Shown in pieces: positions 10,528 through 24,030 of a stretch of 64,000 bases of DNA (position 1 is the stretch's first letter; every line of letters starts with the position of its first letter). The notes under the pieces were generated by a model that saw nothing but the letters and a program-made list of their open reading frames with translations, was not told the origin of the DNA and made no database searches. The translations under genes were made by a program, and so were the position numbers. Source of the DNA: Fistularia commersonii (lineage: Eukaryota > Chordata > Actinopteri > Syngnathiformes > Fistulariidae); the NCBI GenBank assembly GCA_037954325.1, contig JBBMNZ010000049.1, forward strand, positions 124,001 through 188,000, written 5' to 3'.

Positions 10528-12291
10528 AAGCGTTTTTAATAAGGAGTGGAAATAACTAATGAATTTCATCAAGTTTGTTTCTGCTGTCGAAATATGTTGT
10601 TTAGGTCATGATTCTGCACAGTATATGTCAAATTCAGCGTAATCCCATCACGTGTTCAAAATATATAACCATTAGTTCAAAAAGTGTTTATCTTATACGG
10701 TTGAAGCGTTTTTGATTTTGAGTGGAAAAGACTAATGAATTTCATCAAGCTGGTTTCTGCTGTTGAAATATGTTGTATTGGACATGATTCAGCACAAATT
10801 ATGTCAAATTCAGTGTAATCCAGCGAGAAGATCAAAAGATATAGCCATTTGTTCAAAAACTGCTTATCTCACTGAGTTGAAGCGTTTTTGATTTTGATTG
10901 GAAATGACTAATGAATTTCATCAAGCTGGTTTCTGCTGTTGAGATATGTTGTTTAGGACATGATTTTGCACAATATATGTCAGATTCAGTGTAATCCAGC
11001 CACAAGTTAAAAAGATATAGCCTTAAGGTCAAAAAGTGCTATATCTTACCGAGTTAAATCGTTTTTGAGTTGGAGTGGAAATAACTAATGAATTTCATCA
11101 AGCTGGTTTCTGCTGTTTAAATATGTTGTATAGGACATGATTCTGCAAAAATAAAATGTAAAATTCAGTGTAATCCAGCAACAAGATCAAAAGATATAGC
11201 CATTCGTGCAAAAAGTGCTTATCTCACCGAGTTGAAGCATTTTTGATTAGGAGTGGAAATAACTAATGAATTTCATCAAGTTGGTTTGTACTGTTGAAAT
11301 AAGTTGTTTAGGACATGATTCTGCACAATATATTTCAAATTCAGTGTCATCCAATCACATGTTCAAAAGATATAGCCATTACTTCAAAAAATGTTTATCT
11401 TATCGGGTTGAAGCGTTTTTGATTAGGAATGTAAATAACTAATGAATTTCATGAACCTGTTTTCTGCTGTTGAAATATGTTGTTTAGGACATGATTCTAC
11501 ACAAAATATGTCAAATTCAGTGTAATCCAGCTTCAAGATCAAAAGATACATCCTTTCGTTCAAAAAGTGCTTATCTCACCGAGTTGAAGCGTTTTTGATT
11601 CGGAGTGGAAAAAACTAATGAATTTCATCAAGCTGATTTCTGCTGTTGAAATATGTTGTTTAGGATATGATTCTGCACAATATATGTCAAATTCAGCGTA
11701 ATCCCATCACATGTTCAAAAGATATAACCATTAGTTCAAAAAGTGTTTATCTTATAGGGTTGAAGCGTTTTTGATTTTGAGTGGAAATGACTAATGAATT
11801 TCATCAAGCTGGTTTCTGCTGTTGAAATATGTTGTATAGGACATGATTCGGCACAAATTATGTCAAATTCAGTGTAATCCAGCGAGAAGATCAAAAGATA
11901 TAGCCATTTGTTCAAAAACTGCTTATCTCACCGAGTTGAAGCGTTTTTGAGTTGGAGTGGAAAATACGAATTAATTTCAATTTGCTATTTTTTGCTGTTG
12001 ATATATGTTGTTTAGGACATGATTTTGATCAATATTTGTCAAATTCAGTGTAATCCAGCTATAAATTCAAAAGATATAGCCATACGTGCAAAAAGTGCTT
12101 ATCTCACTGAGTTGAAGCGTTTTTGATTTTGATTGGAAATGAGTAATGAATTTCATCAAGCTGGTTTCTGCTGTTTAAATATGTTGTTTAGGACATGATT
12201 CTGCACAATATATGTCAAATTCAGTGTAATCCAGCCACAAGTTCAAAAGATATAGCCTTAAGGTCAAAAAGTGCTATATCTTACCGAGTTA
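10528..12291. repeat. Family 2 monomers with dispersed block copies
   Basis: Ordinary family 2 monomers. A recognisable monomer with CAGCGTAATCCC and ATAACCATTAGTTC occurs at 10635 and 11694 and again at 12929 and 27351. The spacings are 1,059 and 1,235 bp, about 6 and 7 monomers. An early copy of the TGTAAAATTCAG monomer, with an A-rich stretch, lies near 11057-11230. No gene seen. Confidence 0.85.
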
Positions 12292-12821
12292 AATCGTTTT
12301 TGAGTTGGAGTGGAAATAACTAATGAATTTCATCAAGCTGGTTTCTGCTGTTGAAATATGTTATTTAGGACATGATTCTGCACAAAAAAAAAAATCAAAT
12401 TCAGTGTAATCCAGCGACAATATATAAAAAAAAAAGCCATTCATGCAAAAACTGCTTATCTCACTGAGTTGAAGCGTTTTTGATAAGGAGTGGAAATAAC
12501 TAATGAATTTCATCAAGTTGGTGTCTACTTGTAAATATGTTGTTTAGGACATGATTCTGAACAATATATGTCAAATTCAGTGTAATCCCATCACAGGTTC
12601 AAAAGATATAGCCATTCGTTCAAAATGTGTTTATCTCACCGAGTTGAAGCGTTTTTGATGAAGAGAGGAAATAACTAATTATTTCAACAAACCTGTTTCT
12701 ACTGTTGATAGATGTTGTATTGGACATGATTCTGTACAATATATGTCAAATTCAGTGTAATCCAGCTATAAGTTCAAAAGATATATCCATTCGTTCAAAA
12801 AGTGCTTATAACACCAAGTTG
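12292..12821. repeat. Family 2 trimer HOR, third relative (530 bp)
   Basis: Same monomer order as the trimers at 9466 and 9997, about 2.3 kb downstream. Its A-tract monomer has an 11-A run at 12384-12394 and a 10-A run at 12426-12435. The first monomer enters from a GAGTTAAATCG boundary, so it was spliced onto a different neighbour. Confidence 0.75.
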
Positions 12822-13350
12822 AAGCGTTTTTGATTAGGCGTGGAAATAACTAATGAATTTAATCAAGTTGGTTTCTGCTGTTGAAATATGTTGTTTAGGA
12901 CATGATTCTGCACAATATATGTCAAATTCAGCGTAATCCCATCACATGTTCAAAATATATAACCATTAGTTCAAAAAGTGTTTATCTTATAGGGTTGAAG
13001 CGTTTTTGATTTTGAGTGGAAATGACTAATGAATTTCATCAAGCTGGTTTCTGCTGTTGAAATATGTTGTATAGGACATGATTCAGCACAAATTATGTCA
13101 AATTCAGTGTAATCCAGCGAGAAGATCAAAAGATATAGCCATTTGTTCAAAAACTGCTAATCTCACCGAGTTGAAGCGTTTTTGAGTTGGAGTGGAAAAT
13201 ACTAATGCATTTCAATTTGCTGGTTTTTGCTGTTGAAATATGTTGTTTAGGACCTGATTCTGCACAATATATGTCAAATTCAGTGTAATCCAGCCACAAG
13301 TTCAAAAGATATAGCCTTAAGGTCAAAAAGTGCTATATCTTACCGAGTTA

Positions 13351-14430
13351 AATCGTTTTTGAGTTGGAGTGGAAATAACTAATGAATTTCATCAAGCTGG
13401 TTTCTACTGTTTAAATATGTTGTATAGGACATGATTCTGCAAAAAAAAATGTAAAATTCAGTGTAATCCAGCAACAAGATCAAAATATATAGCCATTCGT
13501 GCAAAAAGTGCTTATCTCAACGAGTTGAAGCGTTTTTGATTAGGAGTGGAAATAACTAATGAATTTCATCAAGTTGGTTTGTACTGTTTAAATAAGTTGT
13601 TTAGGACATGATTCTGCACAATATATGTCAAATTCAGTGTCATCCAATCACATGTTCAAAAGATATAGCCATTACTTCAAAAAGTGTTTATCTTATCGGG
13701 TTGAAGCGTTTTTGATTAGGAATGTAAATAACTAATGAATTTCATGAAGCTGTTTTCTTCTGTTGAAATATGTTGTTTAGGACATGATTCTACACAAAAT
13801 ATGTAAAATTCAGTGTAATCCAGCTTCAAGATCAAAAGATACATCCTTTTGTTCAAAAAGTGCTTATCTCACCGAGTTGAAGCGTTTTCGATTCGGAGTG
13901 GAAAAAACTAATGAATTTCATCAAGCTGTTTTCTGCTGTTGAAATATGTTGTTTAGGACATGATTCTGCACAATATATGTCCTATTCATTGCAATCCCAT
14001 CAAAATTTCAAAAGATATAGCCATTCGTTCAAAAAGTGCTTATCTCACCGAGTTGAAGCGTTTTTGATTAGGAGTGGAAATAACCGATGAATTTCATCAA
14101 GCTGGTATCTGCTGTTGAAATATGTTTTTTAGGATATGATTTTGCACAACATATGTCAACTTCAGTGTAATCCCATCACAGGTTCAAAAGATAAAGCCAT
14201 TCGTTCAAAAAGGGCTTATCTCACCGAGTTGAGACGTTTTTGATTAGGAGTGGAAATAACTAATGAATTTCATCAAGCTGGTTTCTGGTGTTGAAATATG
14301 TTGTTTAGGACATGATTCTGCACAATATATGTCAAATTCAGTGTGAGCCCATCACAGGTTAAAAGGATATAGCAATTCGTTCAAAACGGTCTTATGAGAC
14401 CGAGTTGAAGCGTTTTTGATTGGGAGTGGA
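13351..14430. repeat. Family 2 six-monomer block, copy 1
   Basis: Monomers in order carry TGTAAAATTCAG after an A run, GTACTGTTTAAATAAG, AGGAATGTAAATAAC, GTTTTCGATTCGG with CCTATTCATTGCAATC, TAACCGATG, and TTCTGGTGTTG with AAACGGTCTTATGAG. The same order recurs from 15289 with an offset of 1,938-1,939 bp (11 monomers). The 1-bp drift comes from one extra A in the run. Shorter versions start at 16347, 17581 and 27949. Confidence 0.85.
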
Positions 14431-15288
14431 AATAACTAATGGATTTCATCAAGCTGGTTTTTGCCGTTTGAAATATGTTGTTTAGGACATGATTCTAAAC
14501 AAAATATGTCAAATTCAGTGTAATCCATTGTCAAGATCAAAAGATATATCCTTTCGTTCAAAAAGTGCTTATCTCACGGAGTTGAAGCGTTATTGATTAG
14601 GAGTGGAAATAACTAAAGAATTTCATCAAGCTGGTTTCTGCTGTTGAAATATGTTGTTTAGGACATAATTCAGCACAAAATATGTCAAATTCAGTGTAAT
14701 CCCATCACAGGTTCAAAAGATATAGCCATTAGTTCAAAAGTGTTTATCTCGCCGAGTTGAAGTGTTTTTGATGAACTGAGGAAATAACTAATTAATTTCA
14801 CCAAACCTGTTTCTGCTGTTGATAGATGTTGTATTGGACATGATTCCGTACAATATATGTCAAATTCAGTGTAATCCAGCAACAAGTTCAAAAGATATAG
14901 CAATTCGTTCAAAATGTGCTTATCTCACCGAGTTGAAGCGTTTTTCAGTAGGAGTGGAAATAACTAATGAATTTCATCAAGCTGGTTTCTGCTATTGAAA
15001 TACGTTGTGTAGGACATGATTCTGCACAATATATGTCAAAATCAGTGTGAGCCCATCACAGGTTCAAAGGATATTGCAATTTGTTCAAAACGTGCCTATC
15101 TCTCCGGGTTGAAGCGTTTTTGATTCGGAGTGGAAATAACTAATGAATTTCATCAAGCTGGTTTCTGCTGTTGAAATATGTTGTTTAGGACATGATTCTG
15201 CACAATATATGTCAAATTCAGTGTAATCCAGCCACAAGTTCAAAAGATATAGCCTTAAGGTCAAAAAGTGCTATATCTTACCGAGTTA
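14431..15288. repeat. Family 2 monomers between block copies
   Basis: Monomers marked by TTTTTGCCGTTTG, GTTATTGATTAGG, the GATAGATG lineage, and GCTATTGAAATACGTTGTG. The last two types recur at about 17050-17400 and 18285-18640, and all four recur at about 29040-29700. No gene seen. Confidence 0.85.
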
Positions 15289-16346
15289 AATCGTTTTTGA
15301 GTTGGAGTGGAAATAACTAATGAATTTCATCAAGCTGGTTTCTGCTGTTGAAATATGTTGTATAGGACATGATTCTGCAAAAAAAAAATGTAAAATTCAG
15401 TGTAATCCAGCAACAAGATCAAAAGATATTGCCATTCGTGCAAAAAGTGCTTATCTCAACGAGTTGAAGCGTTTTTGATTAGGAGTGGAAATAACTAATG
15501 AATTTCATCAAGTTGGTTTGTACTGTTTAAATAAGTTGTTTAGGACATGATTCTGCACAATATATGTCAAATTCAGTGTCATCCAATCACATGTTCAAAA
15601 GATATTGCCATTACTTCAAAAAGTGTTTATCTTATCGGGTTGAAGCGTTTTTGATTAGGAATGTAAATAACTAATGAATTTCATGAAGCTGTTTTCTGCT
15701 GTTGAAATATGTTGTTTAGGACATGATTCTACACAAAATATGTCAAATTCAGTGTAATCCAGCTTCAAGATCAAAAGATACATCCTTTTGTTCAAAAAGT
15801 GCTTATCTCACCGAGTTGAAGCGTTTTCGATTCGGAGTGGAAAAAACTAATGAATTTCATCAAGCTGTTTTCTGCTGTTGAAATATGTTGTTTAGGACAT
15901 GATTCTGCACAATATATGTCCTATTCATTGCAATCCCATCAAAATTTCAAAAGATATAGCCATTCGTTCAAAAAGTGCTTATCTCACCGAGTTGAAGCGT
16001 TTTTGATTAGGAGTGGAAATAACCGATGAATTTCATCAAGCTGGTATCTGCTGTTGAAATATGTTTTTTAGGATATGATTTTGCACAACATATGTCAACT
16101 TCAGTGTAATCCCATCACAGGTTCAAAAGATAAAGCCATTCGTTCAAAAAGGGCTTATCTCACCGAGTTGAGACGTTTTTGATTAGGAGTGGAAATAACT
16201 AATGAATTTCATCAAGCTGGTTTCTGGTGTTGAAATATGTTGTTTAGGACATGATTCTGCACAATATATGTCAAATTCAGTGTGAGCCCATCACAGGTTA
16301 AAAGGATATAGCAATTCGTTCAAAACGGTCTTATGAGACCGAGTTG
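15289..16346. repeat. Family 2 six-monomer block, copy 2
   Basis: Partner of 13351-14430. Markers line up at a constant 1,939 bp after the A run: GAATTTCATCAAGTTGG at 15500, AATGTAAATA at 15660, CCTATTCATT at 15920 and TAACCGATGA at 16020. It is followed directly by a further, shorter replay starting at 16347. Confidence 0.85.
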
Positions 16347-17580
16347 AAGCGTTTTTGATTGGGAGTGGAAATAACTAATGAATTTCATCAAGCTGGTTTC
16401 TGCTGTTGAAATATGTTGTATAGGACATGATTCTGCAAAAAAAAATGTAAAATTCAGTGTAATCCAGCAACAAGATCAAAAGATATTGCCATTCGTGCAA
16501 AAAGTGCTTATCTCAACGAGTTGAAGCGTTTTTGATTAGGAGTGGAAATAACTAATGAATTTCATCAAGTTGGTTTGTACTGTTTAAATAAGTTGTTTAG
16601 GACATGATTCTGCACAATATATGTCAAATTCAGTGTCATCCAATCACATGTTCAAAAGATATTGCCATTACTTCAAAAAGTGTTTATCTTATCGGGTTGA
16701 AGCGTTTTTGATTAGGAATGTAAATAACTAATGAATTTCATGAAGCTGTTTTCTGCTGTTGAAATATGTTGTTTAGGACATGATTCTACACAAAATATGT
16801 CAAATTCAGTGTAATCCAGCTTCAAGATCAAAAGATACATCCTTTTGTTCAAAAAGTGCTTATCTCACCGAGTTGAAGCGTTTTCGATTCAGAGTGGAAA
16901 AAACTAATGAATTTCATCAAGCTGTTTTCTGCTGTTGAAATATGTTGTTTAGGACATGATTCTGCACAATATATGTCCTATTCATTGCAATCCCATCAAA
17001 ATTTCAAAAGATATAGCCATTCGTTCAAAAAGTGCTTATCTCACCGAGTTGAAGTGTTTTTGACGAAGAGAGGAAATAACTAATTAATTTCACCAAACCT
17101 GTTTCTGCTGTTGATAGATGTTGTATTGGACATGATTCCGTACAATATATGTCAAATTCAGTGTAATCCAGCAACAAGTTCAAAAGATATAGCCATTCGT
17201 TCAAAATGTGCTTATCTCACCGAGTTGAAGCGTTTTTCAGTAGGAGTGGAAATAACTAATGAATTTCATCAAGCTGGTTTCTGCTATTGAAATACGTTGT
17301 GTAGGACATGATTCTGCACAATATATGTCAAAATCAGTGTGAGCCCATCACAGGTTCAAAGGATATTGCAATTTGTTCAAAACGTGCCTATCTCTCCGGG
17401 TTGAAGCGTTTTTGATTCGGAGTGGAAATAACTAATGAATTTCATCAAGCTGGTTTCTGCTGTTGAAATATGTTGTTTAGGACATGATTCTGCACAATAT
17501 ATGTCAAATTCAGTGTAATCCAGCCACAAGTTCAAAAGATATAGCCTTAAGGTCAAACAGTGCTATATCTTACCGAGTTA
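16347..17580. repeat. Family 2 seven-monomer HOR, copy 1 (1,234 bp)
   Basis: This starts again with the TGTAAAATTCAG, GTACTGTTTAAATAAG, AGGAATGTAAATAAC and GTTTTCGATTC monomers. It then jumps to the GAAGTGTTTTTGACG monomer (17051), a GCTATTGAAATACG monomer and a standard one. The unit is repeated from 17581, and GAAGTGTTTTTGACG recurs at 18285, exactly 1,234 bp later. Confidence 0.85.
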
Positions 17581-18690
17581 AATCGTTTTTGAGTTGGAGT
17601 GGAAATAACTAATGAATTTCATCAAGCTGGTTTCTGCTGTTGAAATATGTTGTATAGGACATGATTCTGCAAAAAAAAATGTAAAATTCAGTGTAATCCA
17701 GCAACAAGATCAAAAGATATTGCCATTCGTGCAAAAAGTGCTTATCTCAACGAGTTGAAGCGTTTTTGATTAGGAGTGGAAATAACTAATGAATTTCATC
17801 AAGTTGGTTTGTACTGTTTAAATAAGTTGTTTAGGACATGATTCTGCACAATATATGTCAAATTCAGTGTCATCCAATCACATGTTCAAAAGATATTGCC
17901 ATTACTTCAAAAAGTGTTTATCTTATCGGGTTGAAGCGTTTTTGATTAGGAATGTAAATAACTAATGAATTTCATGAAGCTGTTTTCTGCTGTTGAAATA
18001 TGTTGTTTAGGACATGATTCTACACAAAATATGTCAAATTCAGTGTAATCCAGCTTCAAGATCAAAAGATACATCCTTTTGTTCAAAAAGTGCTTATCTC
18101 ACCGAGTTGAAGCGTTTTCGATTCAGAGTGGAAAAAACTAATGAATTTCATCAAGCTGTTTTCTGCTGTTGAAATATGTTGTTTAGGACATGATTCTGCA
18201 CAATATATGTCCTATTCATTGCAATCCCATCAAAATTTCAAAAGATATAGCCATTCGTTCAAAAAGTGCTTATCTCACCGAGTTGAAGTGTTTTTGACGA
18301 AGAGAGGAAATAACTAATTAATTTCACCAAACCTGTTTCTGCTGTTGATAGATGTTGTATTGGACATGATTCTGTACAATATATGTCAAATTCAGTGTAA
18401 TCCAGCAACAAGTTCAAAAGATATAGCCATTCGTTCAAAAAGTGCTTATCTCACCGAGTTGAAGCGTTTTTCAGTAGGAGTGGAAATAACTAATGAATTT
18501 CATCAAGCTGGTTTCTGCTATTGAAATACGTTGTGTAGGACATGATTCTGCACAATATATGTCAAAATCAGTGTGAGCCCATCACAGGTTCAAAGGATAT
18601 AGCAATTTGTTCAAAACGTGCTTTTCCCTCCGGGTTGACGCGTTTTTGATTCGGAGTGGAAATAACTAATGAATTTCATCAAGCTGGTTT
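17581..18690. repeat. Family 2 seven-monomer HOR, copy 2
   Basis: Tandem partner of 16347-17580 at a 1,234-bp offset. Homology is lost around 18690, where a CATAATTCAGCAC monomer replaces the expected one. It carries the shared substitution GATTCAGAGTGG in the fourth monomer (also in copy 1 near 16888), which ties the two copies together more closely than to 13351 or 15289. Confidence 0.82.
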
Positions 18691-19560
18691 CTGCTGTTGA
18701 AATATGTTGTTTAGGACATAATTCAGCACAAAACATGTCAAATTCAGTGTAATCCACCGACAATATAAAAAAAAATAGCCAGTCGTGCAAAAACTTATTT
18801 CACTGAGTTGAAGCGTTTTTGATTAGGAGTGGAAATAACTAATGAATTTCATCAAGCTGGTTTCTGCTGTTGAAATATGTTCTATAGGACATGATTCAGC
18901 ACAAAATATGTCAAATTCAGAGTAACAAAGTTACAAGTTCAAAAGATATAGCCATTCGTTCAAAAACTGCTTATCTCACCGAGTGAAGCATGTTTGATTC
19001 GGAGTGGAAATAACTAATGAATTTCATCAAGCTGGTTTCTGCTGTTGAAATATGTGGTTTAGGACATGATTCTGCACAAAAAAAAATGTCAAATTCATTG
19101 TAATCCAGCGACAATATCAAAAGATACAGCCATTCGTGCAAAAACTGCTTATCTCACCGAGTTGAAGCGTTTTTGATGAAGAGAGGAAATAACTGATTAA
19201 TTTCACCAAGCCTGTTTCTGCTGTTGATAGTTGTTGTATAGGACATGATTTTGTACAATATATGTCAAATTCAGTGTAATCCAGCGACAAGATCCAAAAA
19301 TGGAGCCTTTCGTTTGAAAACTGCTTATCTCACCGAGTTGAACCGTTTTTGAGTTGGAGTGGAAATAACTAATGAATTTCAATATGCTGGTTTTCGCTGT
19401 TGATATATGTTGTTTAGGACATGACTTTGCACAATATATGTCAAATTCAGTGTAATCCAGCTATAAATTCAAAAGATATAGCCATAAGGTCAAAAATTGC
19501 TAATCTCACTGAGTTGAAGCGATTTTGATTTTGAGTGGAAATGACGAATGAATTTCATCA
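18460..19560. repeat. Family 2 six-monomer block, copy 1
   Basis: Contains unusual monomers with CCAGTCGTGCAAAAAC, GAGTGAAGCATG, AAAGATACAGCC and GATCCAAAAATGGAGCC, then a TTCAATATGCTGG-lineage monomer and GCGATTTTGATTTTGAG. The same order recurs at about 29530-30620. GATCCAAAAATGG is at 19291 and 30366, an offset of 11,075 bp. Confidence 0.82.
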
Positions 19561-20960
19561 AGCTGGTTTCAGCTGTTGAAATATGTTGTTTAGGACATGA
19601 TTCTGCACAATATATGTCAAATTCAGTATAACCCGGCTACAAGTTCAAAAGAAATAGCCATTCGTTCAAAAAGTGCTTATCTTACCGAGGTTAAATCTTT
19701 TTTGAGTTGGAATGGAAATAACTAATGAATTTCATCATTCTGGTTCCTGCTGTTGATATATGTTGTTTAGGACATGATTAAGCACAATATATGTAAAATT
19801 TAGTGGAATCACATCACAGGTTCAATAGATATAGCCATTCGTTCAAAAAGTGCTTGTCTCACCAAGTTGAAGCGTTTTTGATTCGGAGTGGAAATAACTA
19901 ATGAATTTCATAAAGCTGGTTTCTGATGTTGAAATATGTTGTTTAGGACATGATTCTGCACAATATAACTCCTATTCAGTGCAATCCCATCAAAATTTCA
20001 AAAGATTTAGCCATTCGTTCAAAAAGTGCTTATCTCACCGAGTTGAAGCGTTTTTGATTAGGAGTTGATATAACTAATGGATTTCATCAAGCTGGTTTCT
20101 GCTGTTGAAATATGTTGTTTAGGATATGATTTTGCACAAAATATGTCAACTTCTGTGTAATCCCATCAAAATTTCAAAAGATATAGCCATTCGTTCAAAA
20201 AGGGCTTATCTCACCGAGTTGAGACGTTTTTTGATTAGGAGTGGAAATAACTAATGAATTTCATCAAGCTGGTTTCTGCTGTTGAAATATGTTGTTTAGG
20301 ACATGACTCTGCACAATATATTTCAAATTCAGTGTAATCTAGCTATGAGTTCAAAAGATATAGCCATAAGGTCAAAAAGTGCTTATCTTACCGAGGTTAA
20401 ATCTTTTTTGAGTTGGAGTGTATATAACTAATGAATTTAATCATGCTGGTTTATGTTGTTGATATATGTTGTTTAGGACATGATTTTGCACAATATATGT
20501 CAAATTTAGTGTAATCACATCACAGGTTCAAAAGATATAGCCATTCGTTCAAAAAGTTATTATCTCACCGAATTGAAGCGTTTTTGATTAGGAGTGGAAA
20601 TAATTAATGAATTTCACCACGTTGGTTTTTGCTGTTGATACATGTTGTTTAGGACATGATTCTGCACAATATATGTCAAATTCAGTGTAATCCAGAGACA
20701 AGTCCAAAAGATATAGCCATATGGTGAAAAACTGCTTATCTTATCGAGTTAAATCGTTTTTGAGTTGGAGTGTATATAACTAATGAATTTCATCATTCTG
20801 GTTTCTGCTGTTAATATATGTTGTCTAGGACATGATTTTGCACAATATATGTCAATATCAGTGTAATCCCATCACAGGTTAAAAAGATATAGCCATTCGT
20901 TAAAAAAGTCTTTATCTCACCGAATTGAAGCGTTTTTGATTAGGAGTGGAAATAACTAAT
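19560..20960. repeat. Family 2 ordinary monomers
   Basis: About eight monomers of mixed lineage, including GAGGTTAAATC and GAGTTAAATCG boundary variants near 19690, 20396 and 20748. I see no close block partner elsewhere in the window and no gene. Confidence 0.8.
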
Positions 20961-20969
20961 GAATTTCAT

Positions 20970-22130
20970 CAAGCTGGTTTCTACTGTTGAAATATGTTGT
21001 TTAGGACATGATTCTGCAATATATGTATCATATTCAATGTAACCCAGCTACAGGATCAAAATATATAGCCATTCGTTCAAAAAGTGCTTTTCTCACCGAG
21101 TTGAAACATTTTTGATTAGGAGTGGAAATAACTCATGAATTTCATCAAGTTGGTTTCTACTGCTGAAATATGTTGTTTAGGACATGATTCTGCAAAATAT
21201 ATGTCAAATTCATTGTAATCCCATCACAGGTTCAAAATATATAGCCATTCGTTCAAAAAGTACTTATTTTACCAAGTTGAAGCGTTTTTGATGAAGAAAG
21301 GAAATAACTATTGAATTTCAACAAGCCTGCTGTTGATAGGTGTTTTAAAGGACATGATTCTGTACAATATATGTCAAATTCAGTGTCATCCAGGGACAAG
21401 AACAAAAGATATAGCCATTCGTTCTAAAACTAATATCTCACCGAGTTGAAGCGTTTTTGAGATGGAGTGCAAATAACTAATGAATTTCAATATGCTGGTT
21501 TTTGTTGTTGATATATGTTGTTTAGGACATGATTCTGCACAATATATGTCAAATTCAGTGTAATCCAGCGACAAGATCAAAAGATAAAGCCATTCGTGCA
21601 AAAAGTGCTTATCTCACCGAGTTGAAGCAATTTTGATTAGGTGTGGAAATAACTAATGAATTTCATCAAGCTGGTTTCTGCTGTTTAAATATGTTGTTTA
21701 GGATATGATTCTGCACAATATATGTCAAAGCCAGTGTGATCCCATTACAGGTTCAAAGGATATAGCCATTCGTTCAAAAAGGACTTATCTCACCGAGTTG
21801 AAGCGTTTTTGATTAGGAGTGGAAATAACTAATGAATTTCATCAAGCTGGTTTCTGCTGTTGAAATATGTTTTTCAGGATATGATTCTGCACAACATATG
21901 ACGTATTCAGAAAAATCCCATCAAAAGACCAAAAGATATAGCCATTCGTTCAAAAAGTGCTTATCTGACCATGTTGAAGCGTTTCTGATTGGGAGTGGAA
22001 ATAACTAATGAATTTCATCAAGCTGGTTTCTGCTGTTGAAATATGTTGTTTAGGACATGATTCTGTACAATATATGTCAAATTCAGCGAATCCAGCTACA
22101 AGTTCAAAAGATATAGCCATTCGTTCAAAA
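20970..22130. repeat. Family 2 block, source-like copy of 30630-31600
   Basis: Distinctive monomers with GCAATATATGTATCAT (21016, partner 30679) and a short monomer with CAACAAGCCTGCTGTTG. A TTCAATATGCTGG-lineage monomer and one with GACGTATTCAGAAAAATCC (near 21900, partner near 31387) follow. Order is preserved in the partner, though one monomer near 21660-21840 is absent there. Confidence 0.8.
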
Positions 22131-24030
22131 AGTATTTATCTCACCGAGTTGAAGCGTTTTTGATTAAGAGTGGAAATAACTAATGAATTTAACCAAGTTG
22201 TTTTTTTCTGTCTATATATGTTTTTTAGGACATGATTCTGCACAATATATGTCAAATTCAGTGTAATCCAGCAACAAGTTCAAAAGATATTGCCACAAGG
22301 TCAAAAACTGATTATCTTACCGAGTTAAATCGTTTTTGAGTTGGAGTGGAAATAACTAATGAATTTCATCATGCTTGTTTCTACTGTTGAAATACGTTCT
22401 TTAGGACATGATTCTGAAATATATATGTCAAATTAAGTGAAACCCAGATACAGGATCAAAATATATAGCCATTCGTTCAAAAAGGACTTTTCTCACCGAG
22501 TTGAAGCGTTTTTGATTCGGAGTGGGAATAACTAATGGATTCCATCAAGCTGGTTTTTGCCGTTGAAACTTGTTCTTTAGGACATGATTCTACACAAAAT
22601 ATTTCATATTCAGTCTAATCCAGCGTCAAGATCAAAAGTTATAGCCTTTTGTTCAAAAAGTGCTTATCTCAGGGAGTTGAAGCGTTTTTGATTAGGAGTG
22701 GAAATAACTTATGGATTTCATCAAGCTGGTGCCTGCTGTTGAAATATGTTGTTTAGGATATGATTCTGCACAATATATGACAAATTCAGTGTGATCCCAT
22801 TACAGGTTCAAAAGATAAGGCCATTCGTTCAAAAAGGACTTTACTCATCGAGTTGAAGGGTTTCTGATTAGGAGTGGAAATAACTCATGGATTTCATCAA
22901 GCTGGTTTCTGCTGTTGATATATGTTGTTTGGAACATGATTCTGCACAATATATGTCAAATTCAGTGTAATCCAGCTACAAGTTCAAAAGATATAGCCAT
23001 TCATTCAAAAAGTGCTTATCTCACCAAGTTGAAGCGATTTTGAATAGGAGATTCAATAACTAATTAATTTCATCAAGCTGGTTTCTGCTGTTGAAATATG
23101 TTGTTTAGGAAATGACTCAGCACAATATATGTACAATTCAGTGCAATCCAACTACAAGTTCAAAAGATATAGCCTTTCGTTCAAAAATGGCTTATATCAC
23201 TGAGTTGCAGCGTTTTTGATTCGGAGTGGAAAACTCATGAATTTTATCATACTGGTTTCTGCTGTTGAAATATTTTTTTAGGACATGATCCTGCACAATA
23301 TATATCAAAGTCAGTGTAATCCAGCTACAAGTTTAAAAGATATAGCCATTCGTTCAAAAAGTGCTTATCTCACCGAGTTGAAGCGCATTTGATTCGGAGT
23401 GGAAATAACTAATGAATTTCATCAAGCTGGTTTCTACTGTTGAAATATGTTCTTTAGCACATGATTCTGCACAATATATGTCAAATTCAGTGTAACCCAG
23501 CTACAGGATCAAAATATATAGCCATTCATTCAAAAAGTGCTTTTCTCACCGAGTTGAAGCGTTTTAGATTAGGAGTGGAAATAACTAATGGATTTCATCA
23601 AGTTTTTCTACTGTTGAGATTTGTTGTTTAGGACATGATTCTGCACAATATATGTCAAATTCAGTGTAATCCCTTCACAAGTTCAAAAGATATAGCCATT
23701 CGTTCAAAAACTACTTATCTCACCGAGTTGAAGCATTTTTGATTAGGAGTGGAAATAACATTTGAATTTCATCAAGCTGGTTTCTGCTGTTGAAATATGT
23801 TGTTTAGGACATGATTCTGCACAATATTTGTCAAATTCAGTGTAATCCCTTCTTAGGTTCAAATGATATAACCATTCGTTCAAAAAGGACTTATATTACC
23901 GAGTTGAAGCGTTTTTGATTCGGAGTGGAAATAACTAATGAATTTCATCAAGCTGGTTTCTGCTGTTGAAATATGTTGTTCAGGACCTGATTCTGCAAAA
24001 TATATGTCAAATTCAGTGCAATCCAGCTAC
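22130..24030. repeat. Family 2 monomers absent from the shortened copy
   Basis: Ordinary varied monomers. Collinearity with 31.6 kb breaks at about 22.1 kb and resumes at about 24.04 kb, so about 1.9 kb (11 monomers) is missing there. No gene seen. Confidence 0.75.

Noticed and set aside
14691..14912. Minus-strand open frames of 60-84 codons (also 21386-21601, 24361-24582, 31043-31264, 34306-34560, 37643-37897, 60774-60974) that give similar peptides
   Set aside because: They are the same satellite segment read in one frame. The 176-bp unit is not a multiple of 3, so the frame changes every monomer and a stop soon follows. They resemble each other because the DNA repeats. There is no extension across monomers and no sign of codon selection.
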